Virus record (IMG/VR): IMGVR_UViG_3300036670_000209
Location: 1 to 64,000 of that record
Direction: 5' to 3' (one strand)
From: a virus
DNA length: 64,000 bases
The first letter of the stretch is position 1. Every line of letters begins with the position of its first letter. A program made the translations under genes and the position numbers. Below, piece after piece: positions 49,871 through 57,513 of this stretch. The notes beneath the pieces are model-generated. The model worked only from the letters and a program-made list of their open reading frames with translations. It made no database searches and was not told the DNA's origin.

Positions 49871-50280
49871 ACTGGTTGCTCGGTTGTGGAGTGTTCCAAT
49901 AGGGTCACATAGGGCAGTAGTAGGATTGCCGCTGGATCTGTGCCCAGGGCGCTCCAGGCGCGTAGTTGATCTGCGGTCATGTTCATGTATCGGTCACTGT
50001 GGTCATAGGCAACTAATGCCATTATTGCATCTTGTACCGACCGCCATGCCCCATGCCACGCCACATCCCATGCCACATTCCATGCCGCATCCCATGCCGC
50101 ATCCCATACCACATCTCTTGATGCCGCCTGCGCCGCACCCCATGCCGCATCACGTGCCACATCCCATGATGCACGCCATGCCGCATCATGTGCCGGCATT
50201 GGTCTAATAGAGAACAACTTCATGTTGATCAATGCCTGATCTATGTGCCGTGCATTGGGCAAGTGACTCCATTCCGTCAT
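49867..50280 (-). CDS. WSHLPN family
   Basis: 137 residues from ATG 50280. Middle WDAAWDAAWNVAWDVAWHGA, Trp-rich and strongly periodic. This gene and the next two share leader and 5' ends almost base for base, indicating recent copies. Confidence 0.78.
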   Translation of the reverse strand: MTEWSHLPNARHIDQALINMKLFSIRPMPAHDAAWRASWDVARDAAWGAAQAASRDVVWDAAWDAAWNVAWDVAWHGAWRSVQDAIMALVAYDHSDRYMNMTADQLRAWSALGTDPAAILLLPYVTLLEHSTTEQPV

Positions 50281-50714
50281 GCTGTTTCCTTGGTTGTGAT
50301 GTGTTCCAATAGGGTCACATAGGGCAGTAACAGCACACATGCAGGATCCGCACCCAACGCACTCCATACCTGTAGTTGATCTGCTGTCATGTGCATGTAT
50401 CGGTCACAGTGGTCATAGGCGATCAGGGCCATTATTGCATCTTGTGCCGACCGCCATGCCACATCTTGCACCACATCTATTGCCGCGTTCCACGCCGCAT
50501 CCCATGCCCCATTCCATGCCACATCTCTTGATGCCACCAGCGCCGCGTTCCACGCCGCGTTCCACGCCGCGTTCCACGCCGCGTCTCGTGCTGTACGCCA
50601 TGCCGCACGCCATGCTGCATCATGTGCCGGCATTGGTCTAATAGAGAACGACTCCAAGTTGGCCAATACCTGATCTATGTGCCGTGCATTGGGCAAATGA
50701 CTCCATTCCGTCAT
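50277..50714 (-). CDS. WSHLPN family
   Basis: 145 residues from ATG 50714. Contains NAAWNAAWNAALVASRDVAW, a 12-base DNA micro-repeat (about 50525-50580). The leader CAAGGAAACAGCATG is shared across this array. Confidence 0.78.
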   Translation of the reverse strand: MTEWSHLPNARHIDQVLANLESFSIRPMPAHDAAWRAAWRTARDAAWNAAWNAAWNAALVASRDVAWNGAWDAAWNAAIDVVQDVAWRSAQDAIMALIAYDHCDRYMHMTADQLQVWSALGADPACVLLLPYVTLLEHITTKETA

Positions 50715-51124
50715 GCTGTTTCCTTGGTTGTGATGTGTTCCAATAGGGTCACATAGGGCAGTACTAGGATTGCCGCTGGATCCGTACCCAACGCGCCCCA
50801 TATTTTCAGTTGATCTGCGGTCATGGTCAGATATTGGGCACTGTGGTCATAGGCAACTAATGCCATTATTGCATCTTGTGCCGATCGCCATGCCACATCC
50901 CATTCCACATCTCTTGCCGCGTTCCACGCCGCATTCCATGCCGCATTCCATGCCACATCTCTTGATGCCGCCTGCGCCGCATCCCATGCCGCATCTCGTG
51001 CTGTACGCCGTGCCGCACGCCGTACAGCATCATATGCCGGCATTGGTCTAATAGAGAACAACTGCGTGTTAATCAATGCCTGATCTATGTGCCGTGCATT
51101 GGGCAAATAACTCCATTCCGTCAT
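50711..51124 (-). CDS. WSHLPN family
   Basis: 137 residues from ATG 51124. Head TEWSYLPNARHIDQALINTQ; middle NAAWNAAWNAARDVEWDVAW. Nearly the same as the two neighbouring copies. Confidence 0.78.
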   Translation of the reverse strand: MTEWSYLPNARHIDQALINTQLFSIRPMPAYDAVRRAARRTARDAAWDAAQAASRDVAWNAAWNAAWNAARDVEWDVAWRSAQDAIMALVAYDHSAQYLTMTADQLKIWGALGTDPAAILVLPYVTLLEHITTKETA

Positions 51125-51546
51125 GCTGTTTCCTTTGAGGTAGCATGCTCCAAGAAAGTCACATATGGAATCAACAAGATCGCAGCGGGATCCTCGTTCA
51201 GAGCACCCCATACCTGTAGTTGGTCTGAGGTCATGGTCAAATATCGGTCACAATAATCATAGGCAACTAATGCCAATATCGAATACCTTGCCGCAGTCCG
51301 TGCCGCATCCAATGCCGCACTCCACGATGTAGTCCATGCCGCATCCAATTCCGCATACCATGCCGCATCTCTTGCCGCATACCATGCTGCATCTCTTGCC
51401 GCAGCTATTGCCGCATCCAATGCCGCAGCTATGATCTCAGCCTGACACGTTTGATATGCCCTGCTGGCTTCAGTGGGATACGAGTGTAAGTTGGCTATCA
51501 CTGCATCAATATGCCGTGCATTGCGCAAGTGACTCCATTTGGTCAT
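51121..51546 (-). CDS. WSHLPN family, second-array first gene
   Basis: 141 residues. Head KWSHLRNARHIDAVIANLHS with Arg for Pro; middle AALDAAIAAARDAAWYAARD, mostly Ala with Tyr instead of Asp in places. Tail FLEHATSKETA. Confidence 0.75.
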   Translation of the reverse strand: MTKWSHLRNARHIDAVIANLHSYPTEASRAYQTCQAEIIAAALDAAIAAARDAAWYAARDAAWYAELDAAWTTSWSAALDAARTAARYSILALVAYDYCDRYLTMTSDQLQVWGALNEDPAAILLIPYVTFLEHATSKETA

Positions 51547-51572
51547 ATTGTTTCCTTTGAGGCAACGAGTGG

Positions 51573-51938
51573 TTACAGGCCCAGTAGCTGGCGTTCTTCA
51601 TCAGTGAGTTTGGCCAGCGCACCAGCTTTGAGTTTGAGTAAACGACTGGCCTCTGCTGCTTTTTGCTCCTTGTACTCCACTGCACGATCCAAGTCAAACA
51701 GATCCAGGTCTGACTTCACGCTCCATTTGGAACTGATTAGAAAAGCATCACCGCACTGATCGTCAAGATCCTCAAGGTAGAAATCCGAGCCTCTGACACT
51801 GAGCTCAATGTACACTGCACCTGCACGATCCAACACTCCCATCATGCGCATGATATAAGTGTCTCGGTCCAGCTGTTCAACCTGAGTGTGCACTGAGTCA
51901 TTGCGCTGTGCTCTTTGTGCTTGGGTCTCTTTTGTCAT
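51573..51938 (-). CDS. Conserved early protein with LTDEERQLLGL tail
   Basis: 121 residues from ATG 51938 (MTKETQAQRAQRND). Helix, then beta segment AVYIELSVRGSDFYL, then helices ending LAKLTDEERQLLGL. Paralogues: 62280-62648, and a mini version at 53688. Function unknown. Confidence 0.75.
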   Translation of the reverse strand: MTKETQAQRAQRNDSVHTQVEQLDRDTYIMRMMGVLDRAGAVYIELSVRGSDFYLEDLDDQCGDAFLISSKWSVKSDLDLFDLDRAVEYKEQKAAEASRLLKLKAGALAKLTDEERQLLGL

Positions 51939-51971
51939 CTTGTGCTTTCTATTGCGGCTGTTTATGTGTTG

Positions 51972-52000
51972 ATTATAGCACAGTTGAATAACCCTGTCAA
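51972..52000 (-). promoter_or_regulatory. Sigma70 promoter cassette
   Basis: Perfect TTGACA, 17 bases, TGCTATAAT extended -10, then AACACATAAACAGC leader (minus strand); drives 51573-51938. Confidence 0.85.
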
Positions 52001-52011
52001 CCGGCGGGTCT

Positions 52012-52401
52012 TTAATTTTTATAAAGTGTAACTGATTGTGGATAGGGCACACTCTCATTGGCCTGTATTATTACCATTTTGCCTTCAACTTCAAAAACCA
52101 CATACATATAATGTTTATCAGAACGGATTTTTCCACTCTGTTCACTATACCCCTCTGGCTGAAAACTTACAAACTTACCGACGACACGTTCATTTTTAAA
52201 AACTTGTGTTTCTTGATTAGTCAAGTGGTAGCTGACACCGTAAACAATTAAGCAACAAATGGTTGAAATGAAAAAGTATCCAAAGAACTCAGAAGGTTCA
52301 TTTGAAAATACAATCACCAAGAAAATAATGCAGAATGCAAAGACAAACCAAAAGCCTGTATGGTCTGGTGTAATAGTTTGCAGTGGGTTGATGGTATACA
52401 C
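52012..52401 (-). CDS. Two-TM membrane protein with soluble C-domain
   Basis: 129 residues. N-terminus MYTINPLQTITPDHTG, hydrophobic segments near 17-32 and 40-57, then a beta-rich region (VFKNERVVGKFVSF, VFEVEGKMVII). The N-terminus resembles that of 52793-53011. Unknown. Confidence 0.65.
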   Translation of the reverse strand: MYTINPLQTITPDHTGFWFVFAFCIIFLVIVFSNEPSEFFGYFFISTICCLIVYGVSYHLTNQETQVFKNERVVGKFVSFQPEGYSEQSGKIRSDKHYMYVVFEVEGKMVIIQANESVPYPQSVTLYKN

Positions 52402-52436
52402 AGTGTACTTTCTAGTCTGTTGCTGTTTATGTGTTG

Positions 52437-52465
52437 ATTATAGCATATTTGGATAATCCTGTCAA
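52437..52465 (-). promoter_or_regulatory. Sigma70 promoter cassette
   Basis: Perfect TTGACA, 17 bases, TGCTATAAT, then ACACATAAACAGCAACAG (minus strand); drives 52012-52401. Confidence 0.85.
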
Positions 52466-52719
52466 ACGATCAGCAATGCTTCAATGTCTGCTTCGCCGCC
52501 CTGATCAAACCGCACATACTCTTTTCCATTGTAGCCAGCAGTGACCTTGAGTCCAGGCGCACTGATCACTGTGGTATATCCTTCATCCATTAACTGGATT
52601 GTAACCTGTTCACGGCACCAGGTATCCACTGTCCAGCCAGCGCCTATGGTTTGATAATCACGTGGCTCGTGGAATTCAGGAGTTTTGACCATGTTGATCA
52701 ACATTTGGATGTTAGTCAT
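52462..52719 (-). CDS. Small hypothetical protein
   Basis: 85 residues; VTIQLMDEGYTTVISAPGLK near the middle, mixed alpha/beta. Starts MTNIQMLINMVKTPEF. Unknown. Confidence 0.6.
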   Translation of the reverse strand: MTNIQMLINMVKTPEFHEPRDYQTIGAGWTVDTWCREQVTIQLMDEGYTTVISAPGLKVTAGYNGKEYVRFDQGGEADIEALLIV

Positions 52720-52745
52720 ATCATTTGCTTTATTGCTATGTGTTA

Positions 52746-52774
52746 ATTATAACACTTTCAGATAACCCAGTCAA
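52746..52774 (-). promoter_or_regulatory. Sigma70 promoter
   Basis: TTGACT, 17 bases, TGTTATAAT on the minus strand; drives 52462-52719. Confidence 0.8.
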
Positions 52775-52792
52775 TCGTAGGGTCTTTAGTTC

Positions 52793-53011
52793 TTATACTG
52801 TATAAGTGGCACCGTAAGCAATGCCAGCTATGATAGTGGCAACCAAGAAACGTAGTACAAAACTGTCAGCAGGTTTATGGTCTACAATTTCAGCCAACTG
52901 TTTGGCTGTAGACGTAAGACCTCGCACAGCTAAATACACCACATACACAATACAAATTAATAGTCTCAGATCATCTACTGGAATATGTTCCATTGGATTA
53001 ATAGTGATCAT
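52793..53011 (-). CDS. Small membrane protein related to 52012 N-terminus
   Basis: 72 residues: MITINPMEHIPVDDLRLLIC, then hydrophobic segment (near 16-33) and C-terminal hydrophobic stretch (FLVATIIAGIAYGAT). Unknown. Confidence 0.6.
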   Translation of the reverse strand: MITINPMEHIPVDDLRLLICIVYVVYLAVRGLTSTAKQLAEIVDHKPADSFVLRFLVATIIAGIAYGATYTV

Positions 53012-53046
53012 GTGTTGCTTTCTACTGTGTTGCTGTTTATGTGTTA

Positions 53047-53075
53047 ATTATAACACGTTTTCGGGACCTGGTCAA
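53047..53075 (-). promoter_or_regulatory. Sigma70 promoter cassette
   Basis: TTGACC, 17 bases, TGTTATAAT, followed by the AACACATAAACAGCAACAC leader (minus strand). Confidence 0.85.
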
Positions 53076-53239
53076 TCCAAGGGTTGTTCCTCGACTGCTT
53101 CAAACCATTCTGTTTTAAATGGATTGTCATTATTAGCCGATTCAGCAAATTGGTCTGCTTCAACTTCTGTGGCAAACTGAGCTACTTCATTTCTGAGTAC
53201 CTCATCATAATCTCTAACGCAATGTTTTACGATCCACAT
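53072..53239 (-). CDS. 55-residue acidic protein
   Basis: MWIVKHCVRDYDEVLRNEVA and an acidic, aromatic C-terminus. It fills the gap before a promoter and overlaps it by 4 bases. Unknown. Confidence 0.6.
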   Translation of the reverse strand: MWIVKHCVRDYDEVLRNEVAQFATEVEADQFAESANNDNPFKTEWFEAVEEQPLD

Positions 53240-53254
53240 ATAATTTCCCAATTC

Positions 53255-53488
53255 TCAAAATTTACATTCTATATTTTGGCCACACCAAATTCTTTCAACT
53301 GCACCTTTAATTCCCGTTTGTTTTACTGTATCTACGTTATTATATACAGTTGACCCAATAAAAATATAAAAGCAAACAATTCCAACAAAAATTACTGAGG
53401 CAATAATCGCTAGTACCCGAAACAATATATTAAACAAACTGAAACCTTGATCAAGTTTATTGCGATTAAATTTTTTTGTGTTAAACAT
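53255..53488 (-). CDS. Small membrane protein
   Basis: 77 residues from ATG 53488 (MFNTKKFNRNKLDQ), with a GGGAA ribosome site; hydrophobic segment near 20-45. Overlaps the upstream gene by 8 bases. Unknown. Confidence 0.6.
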   Translation of the reverse strand: MFNTKKFNRNKLDQGFSLFNILFRVLAIIASVIFVGIVCFYIFIGSTVYNNVDTVKQTGIKGAVERIWCGQNIECKF

Positions 53489-53678
53489 TTCCCAGTGCTT
53501 TCCAGCCGTAACGACTCGCAAAAATCTCTGCATCACTGCGCAGTTGATATTCCCGAACACACTTGGTCATATAACATTCAATCTGGCGAATAGTGTCAAA
53601 CTTGAGTTCACGCACTGTGACCACATATTTTGGATATTCTTTTGTACCTGGATATATATTTGCTATAAACTTTTTCAT
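53481..53678 (-). CDS. Small hypothetical protein
   Basis: 65 residues. Basic start MKKFIANIYPGTKEYPKYVV, then KFDTIRQIECYMTKCVREYQ; looks like an amphipathic helical protein. Unknown. Confidence 0.6.
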   Translation of the reverse strand: MKKFIANIYPGTKEYPKYVVTVRELKFDTIRQIECYMTKCVREYQLRSDAEIFASRYGWKALGNV

Positions 53679-53687
53679 GATATAAAC

Positions 53688-53750
53688 TTAATAATTATTG
53701 AGACCCAGCAGCTGGCGTTCTTCAGGTGTAAGTTTGGTTTCTTTTGCCAT
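53688..53750 (-). CDS. 20-residue mini-gene of the LTxEERQLLGL family
   Basis: MAKETKLTPEERQLLGLNNY joins the head MTKET of 51573-51938 to its tail LTDEERQLLGL by deletion of the middle. A near-perfect copy of both ends in 20 codons argues it arose by internal deletion. Whether it is translated is unknown. Confidence 0.5.
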   Translation of the reverse strand: MAKETKLTPEERQLLGLNNY

Positions 53751-53761
53751 ATTGCACTTGA

Positions 53762-53944
53762 TTAGTCAATTTTTAATTTTGCAGTCATTCTTCGCAAATT
53801 TTCTTGAGCCGTCTTGGTTATCGACTCGGACAATGATTGATTATGAAAATGTGAATGATTCTTGCGCAACAAATCATAACAACTATTGAGCCTAATTTTT
53901 GACTCAATAGATTCAATCTCTTTGTTTAAATTATCTGGTTTCAT
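53762..53944 (-). CDS. Small hypothetical helical protein
   Basis: 60 residues, MKPDNLNKEIESIESKIRLN; charged, coiled-coil-like with basic end. Unknown. Confidence 0.55.
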   Translation of the reverse strand: MKPDNLNKEIESIESKIRLNSCYDLLRKNHSHFHNQSLSESITKTAQENLRRMTAKLKID

Positions 53945-53966
53945 AATAAGCCTTTGTTGATAGTTT

Positions 53967-53994
53967 ATTATAACATAGTGATAACAAAAGTAAA
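53967..53994 (-). promoter_or_regulatory. Sigma70-like promoter
   Basis: TTTACT, 16 bases, TGTTATAAT on the minus strand; less perfect -35; drives 53762-53944. Confidence 0.6.
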
Positions 53995-54000
53995 CTTATT

Positions 54001-54330
54001 TCATAATTTCTTAACAGTGAATTCGTGTCCAAGAACATAATACTGGTCATTATCCGAGTCACACCCATAAAGAAATGTTGATGTACCAATATACAGATCT
54101 TCACCTATGCTGAATTTTCTCCAATATTCATCATCACCACAGCATGCGCGTACTGAGCAATCTTCCAGAGCAAGATTAAATAACTCATTTTCTATGCTTT
54201 TGCTTAATTCTTCTAATGCTTCACCAGAGTTGATTACGGGTTTCTTACTTAATTCATCTAACTTGCGATTCAAAACCCCAAGTTTACACGTTAGTTCAAA
54301 AATATTATATTCGAGTTCTTGTTTATTCAC
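54001..54330 (-). CDS. HEFxV-family early protein, GTG start
   Basis: 109 residues from GTG 54330 (MNKQELEYNIFELT), whose GTGA overlaps the upstream stop. Middle Cys-rich (DCSVRACCGDDEYW), then KFSIGEDLYIGTS and HEFTVKKL. Paralogues 57112 and 57586. Confidence 0.7.
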   Translation of the reverse strand: MNKQELEYNIFELTCKLGVLNRKLDELSKKPVINSGEALEELSKSIENELFNLALEDCSVRACCGDDEYWRKFSIGEDLYIGTSTFLYGCDSDNDQYYVLGHEFTVKKL

Positions 54331-54635
54331 TGTGCATCTGCAATCATAGGACATTGTCCGGTCATGCTGGCTGAGACACTGTTTGGACAAATCCAACCAG
54401 ATTGTTTTTTAATATCAAAATGTTTTACTATATCACTATTCAACCAAGAGGCAGTTTCTTGTGTGTTGCGTCCAAGGTCAATGGATTCACCCATAGTCGC
54501 ATTTACAACATCTAAACAGTCTTTTATAATTAGCTCTGCAAAATGTTCTATTGCGGCTCTCTGAACTGGACCGGTTTTAAAGAAGTCTGCAATACGTTCA
54601 TTGCATTGTGCTATTTCTTGTATTCGTTCGTTCAT
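54327..54635 (-). CDS. LIVxEC-family protein with C-terminal extension
   Basis: 102 residues from ATG 54635. MNERIQEIAQ..., HFAELIIKDCLDVVN and VKHFDIKK give the family pattern, but an extra tail GWICPNSVSASMTG follows. Probably a fusion or read-through product. Confidence 0.7.
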   Translation of the reverse strand: MNERIQEIAQCNERIADFFKTGPVQRAAIEHFAELIIKDCLDVVNATMGESIDLGRNTQETASWLNSDIVKHFDIKKQSGWICPNSVSASMTGQCPMIADAQ

Positions 54636-54696
54636 GACAATATTCCAATTAATATTATGGTTAAACCGATTACTATTAACCATTTACACCAGTTGA

Positions 54697-54903
54697 TTAT
54701 TCAACTCCAAAATGTTTCTTGATGTGCCAGCATGGGTGAATACCATCTTTGGATTCCGGCACAGTATCTGGTAACACATCAGAAACTACATCTAGACATT
54801 CCTGAATGATCAATTGGGCGAACCTTTCATACACCGTGTCGTTAGGCAGTGCGACATAATGCACACCAGCCTGTTCCAATAGGTCTCGAATTTGTTTGTT
54901 CAT
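54697..54903 (-). CDS. LIVxEC-family protein
   Basis: 68 residues from ATG 54903 (MNKQIRDLLEQAGV), GAGGAG ribosome site. RFAQLIIQECLDVVSD and KKHFGVE. Unknown function. Confidence 0.75.
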   Translation of the reverse strand: MNKQIRDLLEQAGVHYVALPNDTVYERFAQLIIQECLDVVSDVLPDTVPESKDGIHPCWHIKKHFGVE

Positions 54904-55064
54904 CAGTAGCACTCCTCAAGAATGACATTGTGACCTAGATGCTCTAACAGGTTCTTGATACCTTGTGTGCCCAGGTCTTCATCATTGTGATCCCAACTGA
55001 AAGTCTTACCATCTACCTTCACTGTCCATCCGTCACAGTGTTGCTCAATTTCAATATTTTTCAT
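54903..55064 (-). CDS. Conserved 53-residue early protein
   Basis: MKNIEIEQHCDGWTVKVDGK, strands, then a helix GIKNLLEHLGH and end VILEECY. A good match to small conserved phage early proteins. Overlaps the next upstream gene by 4 bases (ATGA). Confidence 0.7.
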   Translation of the reverse strand: MKNIEIEQHCDGWTVKVDGKTFSWDHNDEDLGTQGIKNLLEHLGHNVILEECY

Positions 55065-55294
55065 TCTTCAACTCCAAAATGTTTCCTGACCACAGCCACA
55101 CCTTCATCGACATCATTATAGTGCAGTACAATGTTGGTGCATTCTTTAACAATCAACTCAGCGAATTTTTCCAATCCGACACCTTTAGTATAAACAATCT
55201 TTTCAATACCTGTTGCTACTGGAATATACCAATCAGAATCATCCAGAAATTTACATCCAGCCTGTTCAGCAAGTTTTTGAATTCGCTCATTCAT
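55061..55294 (-). CDS. LIVxEC-family protein
   Basis: 77 residues. MNERIQKLAEQAGCKFLDDS, EKFAELIVKECTNIVLHYND, VRKHFGVEE: the most typical member. Confidence 0.78.
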   Translation of the reverse strand: MNERIQKLAEQAGCKFLDDSDWYIPVATGIEKIVYTKGVGLEKFAELIVKECTNIVLHYNDVDEGVAVVRKHFGVEE

Positions 55295-55329
55295 AATTTA
55301 ACTCCTATTATATTTCAGTTTATATATTA

Positions 55330-55358
55330 ATTATAACACAATTAAACAACTGTATCAA
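55330..55358 (-). promoter_or_regulatory. Sigma70 promoter
   Basis: TTGATA, 17 bases, TGTTATAAT on the minus strand; drives the 55061 and following genes. Confidence 0.75.
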
Positions 55359-55369
55359 GCCTAAAGTTT

Positions 55370-55717
55370 TTACCAGGTAACCTGAATGTAAGGCAGCATC
55401 TTAAGCGTAACTTCTTCATCCATGCTTTTGAATCCTCCGCCAATCCGTGTCTCTCGATATGAGATTTTAAACTCATACCCCAGCTGTTTCATTTCTTGTT
55501 CAATTGATCTTTGCAAGGGAGTAAACTCTGCTGAATAAAATGACTCAGTCACAACCCTAAATTCCACATGATATGGAAGGGCTATATCTAACCAAATTTC
55601 GGATTTACCTAGACTAGCAGCAATGCTAATTTTTTCTCCAATCTGCTGTATCCGTTTGGTCATGATGACATGACTGGTTTCAACTGCTGCACGTGCTTGC
55701 TGTGCTGTGATCATCAT
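55370..55717 (-). CDS. Conserved phage early protein
   Basis: 115 residues from ATG 55717 (MMITAQQARAAVETS), with an AAAGGAACAC ribosome site. Mixed alpha/beta; contains YEFKISYRETRIGGGFKSMD. Unknown. Confidence 0.7.
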   Translation of the reverse strand: MMITAQQARAAVETSHVIMTKRIQQIGEKISIAASLGKSEIWLDIALPYHVEFRVVTESFYSAEFTPLQRSIEQEMKQLGYEFKISYRETRIGGGFKSMDEEVTLKMLPYIQVTW

Positions 55718-55752
55718 GTGTTCCTTTGTTGTGATTGGCATTGGCAGGACAG

Positions 55753-55992
55753 TCAGGGGTAGTAATCAACATCCACTGCATCTACTTCATAATACATATT
55801 ACGTCCTGCAATAACCATGGCCTCAATCTCTGTGTAACCCAGTGGTGAACTCATCAGTTGGCGAACATGTTTAGCCTGGCTGGCGCTGCGTAACTGCTCG
55901 CACTCAGCGAATGCCCTGGCTTTTGATGTGTAGCCTTTGACCACCTCATAGCCCAGGTCAATTATTTCACACACCAACCACACGGTGGTCAT
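55753..55992 (-). CDS. Small hypothetical protein
   Basis: 79 residues, MTTVWLVCEIIDLGYEVVKG; helix FAECEQLRSASQAKHVRQ. Unknown. Confidence 0.6.
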   Translation of the reverse strand: MTTVWLVCEIIDLGYEVVKGYTSKARAFAECEQLRSASQAKHVRQLMSSPLGYTEIEAMVIAGRNMYYEVDAVDVDYYP

Positions 55993-55994
55993 GA

Positions 55995-56258
55995 TTAAAC
56001 TCCAAAGTGTTCGTTAATATCCATCTCAGCAGTGGCCATTGCTTCATCTACATTACATTCATCATCAATGGCTTGATTCTTTCTTTTAGAGACAATACTA
56101 ACACATTCAGCCACAATCAATTGGGCGAACCGTTCAATAGATGCCATCCGAATGTCAATAGGAACTCTATACCCATCTGGTGCATTAACTGTATATAAAT
56201 GTACCATATAACCATGCAAATGACTATCTATACACATTTTTCTAATTTGTTCGTTCAT
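55995..56258 (-). CDS. LIVxEC-family protein
   Basis: 87 residues. MNEQIRKMCIDSHLHGYMVH, RFAQLIVAECVSIVSKRKNQ and NEHFGV. Overlaps the next gene by 4 bases. Confidence 0.75.
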   Translation of the reverse strand: MNEQIRKMCIDSHLHGYMVHLYTVNAPDGYRVPIDIRMASIERFAQLIVAECVSIVSKRKNQAIDDECNVDEAMATAEMDINEHFGV

Positions 56259-56473
56259 ACTTCAACTCCAAAGTGTTTCACAATTTTCCAATAGGGATGA
56301 GCACCTTCTTTGGATTCTGCCGCATCATCATCATCGGACACATCCTCAGACACAACATCCATACATTCTTGAATGATCAACTGGGCGAATTTTTCTAGTT
56401 TAGTGGGAATACCCTCTGGATTGTATGTTGGCAACCCAGCCTCATGAGCAAGGTCTCGAATTCGTTGGTTCAT
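56255..56473 (-). CDS. LIVxEC-family protein
   Basis: 72 residues. MNQRIRDLAHEAGLPTYNPE, KFAQLIIQECMDVVSEDVSD, acidic loop, VKHFGVEV. A close partner of 54697. Confidence 0.75.
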   Translation of the reverse strand: MNQRIRDLAHEAGLPTYNPEGIPTKLEKFAQLIIQECMDVVSEDVSDDDDAAESKEGAHPYWKIVKHFGVEV

Positions 56474-56508
56474 GTGTTGCTTTCCGGTGTGTTGCTGTTT
56501 ATGTGTTA

Positions 56509-56530
56509 ATTATAACAAAGACCCTGTCAA
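56509..56530 (-). promoter_or_regulatory. Promoter cassette with 7-base spacer deletion
   Basis: Same sequence and leader as the sister promoter cassettes, but TTGACA and TATAAT are only 10 bases apart, compared with 17 elsewhere. Probably a non-functional copy, or it relies on the extended -10. Confidence 0.7.
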
Positions 56531-56538
56531 CTGATGGG

Positions 56539-56748
56539 TTATTCCGACTCCCATGAATCTGTTACTAGATCGTATTTGTTTTCGCTGTGATAGCTAGCAT
56601 ACGCGTAATCAGCAGCCTTACCGGGTGTGTCGCCATACCCGCAAATTTGGTAGACAGTCATGGTTTTACTGTCTTTGAACGTCAGGAACGCTCGATAATC
56701 CTCATCCTGAATTTTTTCTTGAACTTCAATACTAATAAAATGTATCAT
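56539..56748 (-). CDS. Small hypothetical protein
   Basis: 69 residues; FISIEVQEKIQDEDYRAFLT then QICGYGDTPGKAADYAYA. Two bases from the next gene. Unknown. Confidence 0.6.
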   Translation of the reverse strand: MIHFISIEVQEKIQDEDYRAFLTFKDSKTMTVYQICGYGDTPGKAADYAYASYHSENKYDLVTDSWESE

Positions 56749-56749
56749 T

Positions 56750-56968
56750 TCATTCTCCGTGGATCATTACAAGAACCTTACCAGCCATTTCTGGATATTT
56801 ACGCTGATGAAGTGGATCACGGTAGTCCAGGGTATAACAGCATTCAATGTCCACTGACTGCATGGTCATATGGGTTTCATAACCACGTGATACTTGAACA
56901 CCGCATTCTACTTCAGCATCTTGTGGGAGTGTTTTCATCCATTCAATCATTTGTGCTACTGTTGTCAT
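56750..56968 (-). CDS. Small conserved early protein
   Basis: 72 residues, MTTVAQMIEWMKTLPQDAEV then CGVQVSRGYETHMTM; a DUF-like T4-phage early pattern. Unknown. Confidence 0.65.
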   Translation of the reverse strand: MTTVAQMIEWMKTLPQDAEVECGVQVSRGYETHMTMQSVDIECCYTLDYRDPLHQRKYPEMAGKVLVMIHGE

Positions 56969-57003
56969 GCGTTGCTTTCTGGTGTGTTGCTGTTTATGTG
57001 TTA

Positions 57004-57032
57004 ATTATAGCATAAAACAAAAACCCAGTCAA
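57004..57032 (-). promoter_or_regulatory. Sigma70 promoter cassette
   Basis: TTGACT, 17 bases, TGCTATAAT, then AACACATAAACAGCAACAC leader (minus strand); drives 56750-56968. Confidence 0.85.
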
Positions 57033-57044
57033 GTTTCGGGTTAT

Positions 57045-57085
57045 TGCGCACCAAGGTATTTCTTGATTTTGGTTACTATGAACAT
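57045..57085 (-). pseudogene. Displaced C-terminal tail of the 57112 gene
   Basis: Translates to FIVTKIKKYLGAQ and stop, matching VTTVGKIKKYSGVG at the end of the 57586 gene. It is cut off from 57112-57513 by an 85-base insertion that carries a perfect hairpin. Confidence 0.65.
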
Positions 57086-57107
57086 GTCCTGGCCCAGCGG
57101 CCAGGAC
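57086..57107. other. Perfect GC-rich hairpin within insertion
   Basis: GTCCTGGCC and GGCCAGGAC arms (9 bp) around a 4-base loop. Lies inside the segment that interrupts the HEFxV gene. Possibly a small mobile palindromic element. Confidence 0.6.
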
Positions 57108-57111
57108 GCTG

Positions 57112-57513
57112 TTACCTGCCAGGGCCAATGGCTCTGGTGCATGGAGTGGGCAATTCGTTGGCATCCAGAAACACCAAACTCACGTTAAATTCGTGATCGT
57201 CAATGAAGTAGTAGGTTTTATCGTGTCTGTTGTATTCAAAGCTAGCAACACCTTCATACAAGGTTTCACCCACATAAAATTGTTTTGAATATTGGGCTAG
57301 ACCACAATTGTATGAGCCTTCACAGGCTTGTTCAGCAAGTGCATACAGCTCACCGTGTATCTTAAGTGTAGCATCTTCCAAGCTTTGGAACACATTGTTC
57401 TTGGGATCCTGATTGAAATTGTTCATCTGAAAATTCCAGATCGTCAGCTCAGCTGACACGCGATCAATGTTGTCTTGGATTTCTTGCCTGGATAGTGTGA
57501 CTTTATTCATCAT
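57112..57513 (-). CDS. HEFxV-family protein, altered C-terminus
   Basis: 133 residues. MMNKVTLSRQEIQDNIDRVS, then CEGSYNCGLAQYSKQFYVGE and HEFNVSLVFLDANE. After residue about 110 the sequence (LPTPCTRAIGPGR) differs from its paralogue because of an insertion; the original tail lies at 57045. Confidence 0.75.
   Translation of the reverse strand: MMNKVTLSRQEIQDNIDRVSAELTIWNFQMNNFNQDPKNNVFQSLEDATLKIHGELYALAEQACEGSYNCGLAQYSKQFYVGETLYEGVASFEYNRHDKTYYFIDDHEFNVSLVFLDANELPTPCTRAIGPGR

Noticed and set aside
49175-50641. Plus-strand His/Pro/Met-rich frames over the WSHLPN array
   Set aside because: They are antisense readings of the Ala/Trp tetrads; repetitive composition arises from the repeats themselves.
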